Shown here: positions 10,008-20,987 of the stretch, piece after piece
How the letters are laid out: every line of letters begins with the position of its first letter
How positions within the stretch are numbered: position 1 is the first letter of the stretch
Assembly: GCA_026874595.1 (NCBI GenBank)
Contig: CM049318.1
Location: 27,804,956-27,868,955 of the forward strand
Reading direction: 5' to 3'
Source: Sipunculus nudus
Lineage: Eukaryota; Annelida; Sipuncula; Golfingiida; Sipunculidae
Length of the DNA: 64,000 nt
Made by a program: the position numbers and the translations under genes
The notes under the pieces: generated by a model
The model's database searches: none
Told to the model about the DNA's origin: nothing
What the model saw: the letters and a program-made list of their open reading frames with translations, nothing else

Positions 10008-12930
10008 CGTATATTAACTTCCATCTGTACCGCTAATTAAATACATTTGTGTAGTTGAAACATGTGGCCTTTTACTACCTTCAGCGAGATATATGTGTTC
10101 CTTTTTTCTCTGAATACTGTTTACTGACGATACATTTGTGTAATATCTGTAGTGTATTGGTTTTTCCATTTCCTAATCGATATATACAATTCATCGTCTC
10201 CCGAATATATTTTACTAAAATGTTACACATCAGTGTTTTATCTGTTACCCAATATAAAAATCGATATTTTTTTATTTCTTCTGAAAGTCCGCTTTAATTT
10301 TATTTTCCAAATGATTGCCAAGTTTGAATCGTTTATCGATATAGGCGTTTCTCACAATAGTCATTGCCAGATATAATCTGAAACTCGATTTTTATTTACA
10401 ACAATGATATTGTTATTCATATTTCAATAAAAAAAATCAAGTGGAAGTATATAATATGTATATAATACATATGTGCAAAACACTCCTTAAAACATTAGAT
10501 ATGATACTAAGTGCTCAGGTTGTTTCACTGATTAATAACTTGTGTTTTATAGCCTATGACTGTGGCAGCCGAATTGACCTAGCTCCCGACTGAGTGCGCA
10601 TGTTCAGGAGCAGCAGACCGGAAGCATGACGACCTCCCGCCTTTATCGTCTGGATGTGACTGTGCTTTTGTTTGCATGCTGCCAGTGCATGCAAACATTG
10701 TAAAGGCGAGTTGTTTGGTGTATACATAATTGAGTAGAAAAACAATTTTACTGTCTTATTTACAACTGAAGTATGTCCTGACAGAGACCGTAACCTCTGG
10801 GACGTTGTAAACTGGTGTTCGTGAGATCACATATATAACGTGTTTCGAAAACATGTGATATATAAACTATGAAATAAAATTGTATTTAAATTTTGGAGAG
10901 AGTAAAATAAAATGAGAGAAATAGAGAGAAAAAAAATTGATTATTGTATGCATTTATTGTTATATCTGCAAAAATATGTGAGAACACAAACTATGTCTTG
11001 GCATCGAAAAAAAATAACGTAGTAACGGGGGGAGGGGGATACCTAACCCTGTCAGTTATATATAGTGACCCTCAGTATAATTTTCAAAACATTTTTTTTT
11101 TCTGGCATGAATACTGCATTAAACCTCAGATGTAACATACCGGCCGTCAACGGTTTACAATAGTTAACACAGTTTCAGTCAGGACAAAGACATATGTTTC
11201 AAGAAATACGTAAACTTGAAGCTTTAAGGATAATGATAGTCAGTGTATGGATGTGCAGCAATTAAATTATAAGTAGAAACCACTTATATTTATGGGGATA
11301 TTGATTAACTCCGGGAAATCATACGATTTTTTATTTTTACTTACAATCAGTTCCACAAGGGGGTGCAAATTGTAAGTAAAAGTAGGTATTATTTTTATCA
11401 ATTGAAAGATCAGTTCTAAAAAGCAAATTGCGATGAAGGAATGAGGTATATTTATTTATTTATTTATTATACACATATTTTATCAGGATGGCCCATTCAG
11501 CATGTTCAGCTGTTTTTCGATGGGGTTCTGGAAATATCACAGAGAAAAATACTTCCATAAAGAGATATAGATAACATGCTCACATATATAAAGTCATGAA
11601 AATAAAATGTGTTTAAAATATTGATCTTAACATATTCATATATAAAATACATAGATTGCTAAATATGACAAAAAATATAAACATTTGGTGTTTACATAAT
11701 GATTAAATTTGGTATATAATGAAAACAAAACCATAGATGGCTGACTATTTTAGAACTACCATGAAATCAATATATGAGAAAATAATCTAATTTTTCACAA
11801 TATCTCAGCCAATGTGATGAAGGTAAAGGACATTTAATCACATGCATGAAATTTAATTTAAAGACTATTGATTGCATGCATGGTTGTTAGGTGTAATAAA
11901 CTAGCAAAAAAATGAAACTATCAAAGTGATGTTGGAAATCCTAGGTAAACGCCAGGAGGTTGTTAAATATAAATATTGGTTTTTGTAAATTTTTTTTCAT
12001 GTTATTAAAGGCCCTGAATCCCTAGTTCCCTATAATATCTAACCTTGGATAATATTCATATTTTAAAGAATGATCGCCAAATGTCAACGGACCACAATAT
12101 ATATGTTCTTAGAACAACTGATTATCCATAAAATATAGGGCGCTTTATACAGAGGGCCATTTTATTCGTGAATTTAAAAAAAAACTGCAATGATCACAAC
12201 ATAACACTAACAATAGACTGACATATGATGGTGTTTTCACTGACGTTCGTTTTATTTATGTCTAAGTCGCATGAATACAAAGTGATGTTTTAGTTCTCAT
12301 TGAAAGGTAGCTCTTTAAGCCGACAATTGTGATGGTAATAACATAGCACTTAGACTGTCTGCCAAGCCGAACGTCTGTGTTCACCTCCCGTGAGACAACA
12401 CTACAATACACCTTTGCGGGCATTAATATAAAACCGCATGTGAACGGGTTTACCGGTCCACATTTTGCGTGGCAATGTAAACTTTATATGCACGACCCAT
12501 AGCATTCAATGAGCTCGGACCATTTTGATTCGGAACACCCCCATTCCGATAAATAATGATAACTTCCTAATAGATAAAAGTACTACTTCACACAAGTATT
12601 GCAGCTTTTGCACTTGGTATAAATTATACGCGTTTGTATGTTGCATATTAAGTGATAGACACGGCATTTGGGATAGCGTTTGACTTCACGTCACGGTATG
12701 TGTGACCGAAGTCCTGTGAGACGTCTTGAGTAGTGAATAAACGTGTTCTCTAAATATAGACCACTGTGACCACTCGGGCGTAACGTTCTGTGGCACAGTC
12801 TACGTGTACAAGGTATATGAGGCCTGGGAGGTAAGATCGCCACAACAAGCCTGTAATAATTAGGATATTTTAACTACAATCCAGGAATTACAGAGGATTC
12901 GGAGTGAATAAACATATTAAATTCTGCACG
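9283..12930. other. Shared 5' intergenic region between the divergent GalNAc-T-like genes
   Basis: 3.65 kb separating two head-to-head start codons. Candidate TATA motifs are TATATA at 9331-9336 (minus-strand gene, about 50 bp upstream of its ATG) and TATAAATT at 12619-12626 (plus-strand gene, about 300 bp upstream). The middle holds a long microsatellite block (9682-10007) and AT-rich DNA with no further gene. Whether the promoter is shared cannot be judged from sequence alone. Confidence 0.4.
9682..10007. repeat. Compound microsatellite (TA)n and (CT)n with a poly-C run
   Basis: A (TA)n tract of about 60 bp (9682-9742), several (CT)n tracts (about 9790-9813, 9858-9875 and 9908-9985), a poly-C run near 9891-9903 and a second (TA)n at 9984-10007. 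The open frames across this region are by-products of dinucleotide repeats. Confidence 0.9.
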
Positions 12931-14592
12931 ATGTTCCGACTGCGGTCCCGATCGGGCCGAGGAGGATATTTATTAGACATTTCGCTGGTGCTTGTTTTAA
13001 TGTTTCTCGCTTATCTTTATGTGTCAAAACATGTATCGAAGCCATCAAACGAGAAACATAGACTTACGCTTCATACTCCGAAAACGCCGGACGATTTCGT
13101 GAACACCCTGAGAGAGGGCGGGGTAGTTCACCCCGATCATATCCCCACCGGGGTAATTGACTGGGATAAAACAGCCGGTACGAGACGTTATATGATGGCG
13201 CATGCAAATCATGATACCCGACTCAAGAACCTTCCAGACAACAGACCCAAGGAATGCCGGGATATCGATGAATCCAGCAAGCTAGTTCCGGTAAGCATAA
13301 TCGTTCACTTCCACGAGTTTCAATTTTACGACATGAAAACAACCGTCAACAGCATACAGTTGTTCACACCAGACGTGTTGGTTAACGAGATTATCGTTGT
13401 CGATGACGGGACCAGCTTGGATCACGTGAAAAGTGACGTCAAAGTTTTCATCGAAGTTGCACGGAAGGTACGACTTGTACGAAATGAGGAGAGGCTAGGC
13501 GTGACGGGAGCCAGGACGAAGGGTATCGAGGAAGCCAAATCTTCAATCGTCGTTTTTCTTGATCCAGGTGTGATTGTAAGTCGGGGTTGGCTTGACCCGC
13601 TCGTGCAGCACCTGGTGACATACGAAAATGACGTCGCAATGCCACATCATGACGTCATATCCGACCCGATCAAATACGACTACAAAGACACCCCTGCCAA
13701 CTTGGGAGCGTTATTCACGTGGGGGTTGGCCATTCGAATGGTTAAATTGAACAGAACTGAGAAAAACTTTGATCCCGTCAACAGCGTTGTCACCCGCGGT
13801 AACGCGTTCGCCGTTAATAAAAAATACATTCAATCAATCGGCGGTTTCGATACCGGATTTCCAGATAAAATGGCAGGTGGGGAAATTTTGGAATTTTCTT
13901 TCCGTGTCTGGCGATGTGGAGGTTCCATTAAGGAGATCCCATGTTCAAAAGTTGGTGTTTTAAATCTGCACGATCCCGTGAAAATATTGAGCCACCCGAA
14001 TCTGCGCAGGGTAGTGGAACTTTGGTTGAAAGAGAAAGGGGACACTATATACCACAACACGGGAATGGGTGCAAATGTCCCGCAAAACGAACGCGATTCA
14101 ATCAAAAAGAGACAAGATGAACTGAAAAATCTGCAGTGTAAAAGCACCAAATGGTTCTTTCAGGAGGTGGCGACGTATGTACCACGTATCAGCGAGAATA
14201 CGCTACTCACCGGGGTACTCCGGTGTAAAACGAGTAGCTGTGCTGCTCTCGGCAATGATAATAAAATCATCTTGACCGGATGTCCAGGGCCATTTGTTGT
14301 CCCCACCGCCATCTTTGAATTCCAAAAGGACGGAAAACTGACCCTCGGAGAAAAATGTGTCACCATGACGGGAAACGCGTACTTGATAACCCAGAATTGT
14401 CAGCCTGATTGGACCAATCAAACATGGGGATACACTCAGTCCGGGGAGCTCGTGAGTGCTCAAAATAAACTCTGCATCATGCACGTGACTGATCCTGAAA
14501 AAGTACAGCGCAAGAGACAGGTTGCCATGGTGCAAGATTGCAGCAGAGACAAAGAGGGGATCTTTAAAACATGGACATTTGTACCGATGTGA
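12931..14592 (+). CDS. Intronless polypeptide GalNAc-transferase-like protein (GT27 type, divergent), paralogue B
   Basis: Encodes 553 aa from the first ATG at 12931, exactly the length of the paralogue at 7621-9282. Type II topology: short basic N-terminus, membrane anchor about 15-32, stem, GT-A domain about 105-412, ricin-B-like lectin region about 425-553 (NQTW at 496-499, KTWTF at 546-550). Family motifs: IIVVDDG (154-160), VVFLDPGVIVSRGWLDPLV (207-225), TRGNAFAV, AGGEILEFSFRVWRCGGS (315-332), EIPCSKVGV. The usual metal-binding DxH is D211-P-G213, SRVGH is SKVGV, and GGENLE is GGEILE. At least two of the three usual metal ligands are therefore missing, and canonical Mn/UDP-GalNAc chemistry looks unlikely; a pseudoenzyme or lectin-type role is possible. 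If active, it would act in the Golgi lumen. The frame is intact with no premature stop, which argues against a dead pseudogene. A 105-codon open frame just downstream (14600-14917) looks like 3' UTR. Confidence 0.9.
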   Translation: MFRLRSRSGRGGYLLDISLVLVLMFLAYLYVSKHVSKPSNEKHRLTLHTPKTPDDFVNTLREGGVVHPDHIPTGVIDWDKTAGTRRYMMAHANHDTRLKNLPDNRPKECRDIDESSKLVPVSIIVHFHEFQFYDMKTTVNSIQLFTPDVLVNEIIVVDDGTSLDHVKSDVKVFIEVARKVRLVRNEERLGVTGARTKGIEEAKSSIVVFLDPGVIVSRGWLDPLVQHLVTYENDVAMPHHDVISDPIKYDYKDTPANLGALFTWGLAIRMVKLNRTEKNFDPVNSVVTRGNAFAVNKKYIQSIGGFDTGFPDKMAGGEILEFSFRVWRCGGSIKEIPCSKVGVLNLHDPVKILSHPNLRRVVELWLKEKGDTIYHNTGMGANVPQNERDSIKKRQDELKNLQCKSTKWFFQEVATYVPRISENTLLTGVLRCKTSSCAALGNDNKIILTGCPGPFVVPTAIFEFQKDGKLTLGEKCVTMTGNAYLITQNCQPDWTNQTWGYTQSGELVSAQNKLCIMHVTDPEKVQRKRQVAMVQDCSRDKEGIFKTWTFVPM

Positions 14593-16064
14593 TTAATGAA
14601 TGACATGTGATTCTAGTTTGATGTATATTGATATTGAAGCGATGTATATGAACACCGCTTCTCAGAGAACAGCCATGCTAGAAATACAAGCAGCATTGGT
14701 AAACATCTTCATTCTCAGCTGTAATTTAGAAATCCAAAAGCCAAAAAATGCGACTCCTTTCATATTAGGGGCAATGTTGGACACAGTTGATGTTGGGATG
14801 GACGAAAATATATTGAGATATAGAACCACAGGATCAGGACGAGGGTGGAGGCTTAGGGAAGGATGCGAGCTGGTCCAGATTCTGAGGAAATGCTATAATA
14901 TATTGCTAAAAAAATAGAGCCAGGGATGACAAAGGCTCATGGAGATAAGCTATAATACTTTAACCATGACGGAGAGCTGTACAAATATGTACACAAAATA
15001 CCAGAAAAAATATGTACCGCATGTGATAATTATATACCGTACGGGTGAATTCTCCAATGTATATTTAAATATATTATAACTGAATACTAGCTTTGTAGAC
15101 TTCTTGAAGGTATTGGGTGGCCGTTTTATGTGGCACGCCAGGATATGTGATAGGATTCATTCACAGTGTTTTAATACAGCTTGATGACTCGAGCATCTCC
15201 CGTCTGAAACCTTTAACTTTATAAGTTTAACCCGGGACAGAATCTCAATTTGTATATTTGGTTTCTTAAACGCTCATCAGATAGCGCTGTGTCCAAAATT
15301 ACGTCACATTGACGCGAAAGACTTGCACGTGTATATGTACCTTGTATGAATGTAACAACAGCTTAGGCACTGTATATCCACCATAGAAATATATAGGATA
15401 AATGAATAATGTCATTAAATACTTCCCAATGGAAGGTTAAGTAGTCAACACTGTCCAACGTCTGCCCAGGGAGATGCGCCCATGGTGATGAAAAGTTTAT
15501 TTTTTTCCATTATTTTTTTTATTTTTCAAAAGCAGTACTCTGTACTTCAGACTTTCTCCATGGCGATAACTTTAACAAGTAAAAACTTAAGATAGTTTAT
15601 AAATTTATGTTTTGATATTTGTTTTAACATTTTTTAATGTTTTATTTGTATAAATGTATTTATAGTCTCAAAGACATGCTTCATGTAATCCTGTCTAGTG
15701 AGATATTTCATACTTTTATATGAAATTCAGATTCAAATCAGAATCCTCAAAAGCATTTGCATTAGATAAATTCATCGAAGATTGTGTAAATACATTGTAA
15801 ACACACAGATGATTGTCTTGGATAAAATATGATGGTTGATTTGAATGTGAGTTTAAATAATTTTCATTCATTACTTTAGTAAATACGTGTAGTTACAGAC
15901 CAAAGCACTTCTGGTTTTGTATGGTATTTAAGGACAGGAAGTTTTGTGAACGTTTAGATTTTGGAATGGGTATATGTAGGTAAATGAATGTTACGTAAGG
16001 ATCACGTGATGTTCAGACCGTGTGACGTTAACACATCACTTGTACTTAGGTAATTTTTTTTATA
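14593..16064 (+). other. Probable 3' flank/UTR of paralogue B
   Basis: No additional gene recognised. The first AATAAA I noted on the plus strand is at 16065-16070, about 1.5 kb beyond the stop, so the UTR could extend this far or use a non-canonical signal. Confidence 0.35.
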
Positions 16065-16070
16065 AATAAA
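16065..16070 (+). terminator. Candidate polyadenylation signal AATAAA
   Basis: AATAAA within TTTATAAATAAAAGGTC, on the same strand as the gene ending at 14592. In AT-rich DNA such hexamers are common, so this is only a candidate. Confidence 0.3.
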
Positions 16071-16359
16071 AGGTCATCCGCGGATTATCGATTTTTTCCC
16101 AGTGTTATTTTTTTTATTGACATTACGTCATTCAAATTGTGCAAATGAGAGCACGAATCCATATCCCTCAAACTTTACACGATGGGTGTCCCTGTGAATG
16201 ATGTGTTAAAATGTTTATTATCATCAACATAATGTGTGTGTGTGTGTGTCTGTATGTTATATACATATATGCATGCGTGAATATAATCTGTGATGGTTCT
16301 ATTACTTAGCATCTTCCAAATCAGGTGCCATACTGAAAAATCTTATTCTGAAAGAATGT

Positions 16360-16360
16360 C

Positions 16361-16434
<74 letters not shown>
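16360..16434. repeat. Compound microsatellite (GT)n(GA)n
   Basis: About 22 bp of (GT)n runs directly into about 52 bp of (GA)n. It generates spurious open frames in several phases. A shorter (GT)n lies at about 16232-16249. Confidence 0.9.
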
Positions 16435-16437
<3 letters not shown>

Positions 16438-16867
16438 GGATGGGGGGATGGGGTTGTTTTGATACCACATATATTTGCCTTCTTCATAAAAAAATATCAA
16501 ACTAAACAGCACATATAGAAGAACCAACCAACATACTACCGGAATACGATATATATGTTAAAAGGATAAAAAAACCTTCCTTCCTTATGCTCAAGAGTTA
16601 CATTGTTTTTTACATAAAGGACAAGAAACTTGCAATTAGTGTCAACTTTAATCAATAGATGGCGGTATCAGCCATACATTAGTTTGGTCACATGAATGCG
16701 TTTGCAATGTTCGTGTGTTCAAGCATTAAATGACATTCATTCTGATTGTTTTATGTCACATATGACCGCTTTCAAACCATTTAATGTTAGCTTATAATAA
16801 AATGTTAGGTCAACCTAAGTGCGTCACGTGCGGTCTCATACAGTGTGGAATTCCTCGTTACTATCGG

Positions 16868-17063
16868 AACAAATTATCAAGTTAATCAAATGGAAATCAT
16901 AAGTAATACCTATTGTGTATACACTATAAATATGCATGTTCCTCTTTCATTCCTGGGCCTTATCTTGAACAATTTATCAATTTGATAAAATGGAATTCAT
17001 AAGTAATACCTACTATGTATAAACACTGTCAAAATATATATGTTCCTGTTTCATTCCTTGGCC
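16868..17063. repeat. Two-copy tandem duplication, about 100-bp unit
   Basis: AAATGGAAATCATAAGTAAT and AAATGGAATTCATAAGTAAT begin matching blocks. Each is followed by TACCTA, GTATA, ACACT, ATGTTCCT, TTTCATTCCT and GGCCTTATC. The copies are diverged, so this is an old local duplication. Confidence 0.6.
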
Positions 17064-18640
17064 TTATCATTGTTCCATAAAGGTTTTTGTTAGTGAATTT
17101 AATAGATATTCTACAGATAAGTTGTGGTGGTGAAGTGCTGATTTTGGCCCAGTCACACATTGACATCTGAGAGGAGCACGGGTCATCAGGTACATTAGAA
17201 AGGCACTCAAGGGACTCAAAATAATACTGATAAGCCTGTAAATGAATTAAATAAATGATTATATGGAACCCTAACTTACAGACAGAGTTGCACAAGTGAA
17301 ATTAATGAATATATAAGTGAATATATGTTTTGCACAAAAGATAAGATTCAGTGACGACTGGGCGTTATCGGGCAAATATCATAGTCATACCAGAGGGGAG
17401 CGCACCACGTGACCAAGTACATACACGGAAACAATACGTAAAATTGGAGGCGACGAAAATATGACAAACAGTCATGTAATTTATTCAGGTGAACGACATT
17501 GAAGCCAGAACACACTGACAGGGGTGTGGACATAAAAAAGATGAATAACGTATTATGATTTCCACCCTTTCCTTGTTTTATTTGTAATTTCCCTGGTAGA
17601 AAATATACACAATTTTAGAATATGAGCAACTATTTTAAGATTTAAACGTATTTAATAGGGAAATGTAAAGACATACCTGACCAAGCTTTTTTTTCCAAAC
17701 CAAACTTAATCATGGGGAGTCTGCTGTGTACGTAAGGTCTGTAACCACAGTTTTGCCTTCTTCTTGACACTTTTGGCTGTCTTGTTAAATTGACTAAAAT
17801 CAAATCACAAGCTAATGTTATTGTTATTTTTTATTGATTAATTAAAATGTTATTATCATAACTATCATTAAGGGTAGCACTTTCTCGGTGTCATACAACT
17901 CAGCTGGGCTCTCATCTCAGAAATGTCCGATTTGGTCCTGCAGCGCCGAGCACGATTCCACGTGTGGCCTAAGAATGACTTTTTCTGTATTTTCTCCATT
18001 AAATCCTGAGGTATTAGACATTATTTTGCTAAAGGGACTGTCGCAGCGTCATAAATGATAAAATACATACGTGAACTCCGCCGATGGAAAGCCCATTCCA
18101 AACTGACCTGGCCGCAGACTTCTCATTAATGCAATAATGAGAAATATATGCTATTTTAGATTTAATTTCATATTTAAATGTTATGTTATATTTAAATATG
18201 AAATTTAATATTAATCATTTAATTTATAATTATTTTTCACCCGAACTTGTCTTGAAACACTTGTATGGAATCATTTTTTCATGAATGTTATTATGTATGC
18301 AAGTGGAGAATTCACAAGAAACTTTAGGGAAATGGTTTATTAACGGAAATGGTTTATCAACAGTAAAATGAACTGCAAGCAGCGCAGCACTTATCTAAAT
18401 GAGTTTGTGTCAGCACATAGTTACTAGTACCCATGCGGGCTGTCGGGTAACCATCTGCGAATGTTCGAGAATACTCCACGTGGTAGCCCGGAGCAAAGCC
18501 AGCTCATCTGTGAGAGTCACGTTATTACTGTAACTATACTGGACGTCTTCGTCGGGAATTAGAGGTTTAGGCCACATATTTATATTTTCCACATTTATTA
18601 ATTATCTTTGAAACCTGAGCGCCAATGCAGATCAGTTATG
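17064..18640. other. Non-coding spacer with AT-rich palindromes
   Basis: No gene recognised. At 18161-18208 an inverted repeat with arms of about 17 bp (TTTCATATTTAAAT and its complement) can form a hairpin. TCTCATTA is followed by TAATGAGA at 18121-18142. Neither has a recognised function. Confidence 0.4.
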
Positions 18641-18649
18641 CTCGAGACA

Positions 18650-19700
18650 GAATTTGAAGTAACCCTGTCTGGTCCATCTTTGAACGATACGTTAACTTGT
18701 CTGGGATTAAAACCTTTAGCGAGCGTATGGCCACCCAAATGACTCTCGATGGAGCGTTTTGTGGAATATATCATAGATATATAGTCTTGTTTGGGACCCC
18801 AGACATCGGTGTATGGTCCAGTTAAGACATTATTTTATAATCCACGGGTGAATTGTTTGACCAGCTTAGATCTCTGTTGTTTTGTGCTTGGATCGTGGGA
18901 CAATGTAGTGACAGTCAGTGCGATATAAATAATATCTTTTCTTCGGGTGATTCTGTGAATATACCCTCTTAAGCACCTGGAGGCAGGTCGTACCTAGTAC
19001 TACGTGAACAATAGAAAGCACTCACAGAGCACATACCTCCGCTAACTCCAGGAACCACATATGCAGATTAAAAATTGCTCCTTTATGCAAACTTATTTAG
19101 AAATGGACTGAAAATATAAGGTGGTATGGTATGGGTAATCAGGCAAATTCGGGCCTCTTATTTCCGCAAATGTTCCTTGCCGTCCTCAGCACGTCTTGGT
19201 ATGTCAAGTCGACTGGGATGAAGAGCTTTAGAGAGCGCTGGGCCCGCCCAAATCATTCTCAATGCGGCGTGGAATAGATCTTATATAAAATCATATTTGT
19301 GTCTCCAGACATCGTTAATCATATGGTCAAGTATGGTATTTTTTTAATCCACGGTTGGATTATTGAAACGGCTATGAGCTTGTTATTCCCGTGATCAATG
19401 CAGTGATAATAAGTCCGCTATTTTCAAGAACGCTCTTTAATAAGGGTTCTATGAACATACCATACTTTGCACTGAGGTCGTCTTTGCTTAATATACACCT
19501 GTAAATACCTAAAAGCCACCTGCCTGAACCACATGCAAATCCATCTTCAAGGTGTTAATTACGCCATCCTGGAAATAAAATGTTATAGAAATCGAATGAG
19601 AACTTGTCGAGTGATTGTGCGGATAAACAGCCAAATAGGGGTTTCACATTTCCGCAGCTGTTCCTGTTGCTATGGTCATAGTTCACCCTTCCGCAAAAAT
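18650..19700. repeat. Diverged tandem duplication, about 512-bp unit
   Basis: The block around 18720 (GAGCG..TGG.C..CCCAAAT, then TCTC, GTGGAAT, CCAGACATCG, AATCCACGG) recurs about 512 bp downstream around 19233 in the same order, with many substitutions and indels. The downstream part of the unit (AACCACATGCA, TTTCCGCA and TGTTCCT) is also repeated. No coding potential. Confidence 0.55.
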
Positions 19701-19797
19701 TTTTTTATTGAAATACAGCATGCACATCCTCTTATGTTCAGATCTAAAGAGTCAACATTGCCAGTTTTTTAAATTCAATTCAGATCAAAGATATATT

Positions 19798-20556
19798 AGT
19801 CCATGAGCCAGAACAGTTTTGACTACCAAATTGGGGGACTAAATGCCATTATGTTTTTCAGTTAGTACGGTATCTTAACTGTATGAAAACATGTGATGGA
19901 CGTGCAGCATGCCCAGCTAAATGACTTTTCGGCGGCCACCTTTAAATTATGTGCTTTTTTTTAAATACAATTTAATTTTTGTTAATTATTTGGTTCGTGA
20001 TCGGTCTGGTCCACATTTTGTTTACCAAGAGCTGTTAAAATGACGAAACCTTAATTTCTACATATACCGAAACAAATTTTTATGAATAATATGAGGTAAA
20101 TATTAAAATATTGATCAATTTTGTATTCAAAATAAAAAAAAAACCGTTTTTCTTTTGAGTATGGATGAATTTTGCAAAATAGCCATTTACTTCAAATATT
20201 TTGAATTCCTTACATATCTGTATGCAAAATAACACTGATATGTCATATCTTCAGCAAAATTACTAGTTTTTAGGCTTTTAAAGTGATACTGGGTGATAAC
20301 AAGATGAAAATCACCTAATATCAGCCATCAGCAATAACGTTATTGTTGTTTGAATAATCATTACAGATGTCAAGAGGTGAGCTTTTATCACCTTCAATTA
20401 TTAAAATATTGAAAAGTCTAGCAAAGTATATCCTCCAATTATACGATAATCAGGATTTAATTTAAAAAATCCCAAGGCCTACAGTCATAATGCGAACCTG
20501 TGCAATGGTACATACATCAGGCATAATGCTTTCATGATATCATGCTTGACCATTAC
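19798..20556 (+). repeat. Left inverted arm of the 5.7-kb element
   Basis: Matches 24801-25525 in reverse complement, from the outer AGTCCATGAGCC to the inner CATGCTTGACCATTA block. Confidence 0.7.
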
Positions 20557-20922
20557 AGGGAAGGGATTGATTCATTTTCAGTATATTTATATATTATTAT
20601 AATATAGTTTTCAGTTAGTTTGATGTATAAATAGTATAAAATCAATTGACGGACGTTTAAAATTCAAGGCTAAATGTAATTTTATGCCTGTTATAAACTT
20701 TGGCAGTTTTGTTTTTCCCGTTCTTTAACATAATAGATATTTGGACTTAGAAACGATTTTGTCTGAAATAAAAATGAACTTATATAGCAAATGTTTAGTA
20801 TATTGTTACACTTTTGTTCAGCCCATATCCTGGTTAACATTTAGGCTTTAATATGATAATGTTATTGGATATAAGAAAAAGCAATAGGTAATTTTGAAAT
20901 GTAAGGACATTGCTACTTTATG

Positions 20923-20929
<7 letters not shown>

Positions 20930-20967
<38 letters not shown>

Positions 20968-20987
20968 TCCCTCTCTCTCTCTCTCCC
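20930..20987. repeat. (CT)n microsatellite
   Basis: Nearly pure CT dinucleotides broken by CCCT interruptions. Confidence 0.9.

Noticed and set aside
9672-10040. 122-codon frame
   Set aside because: Made of (TA)n and (CT)n dinucleotide repeats.
14600-14917. 105-codon frame just after paralogue B
   Set aside because: No family motif; starts 8 bp after the stop and fits a 3' UTR.
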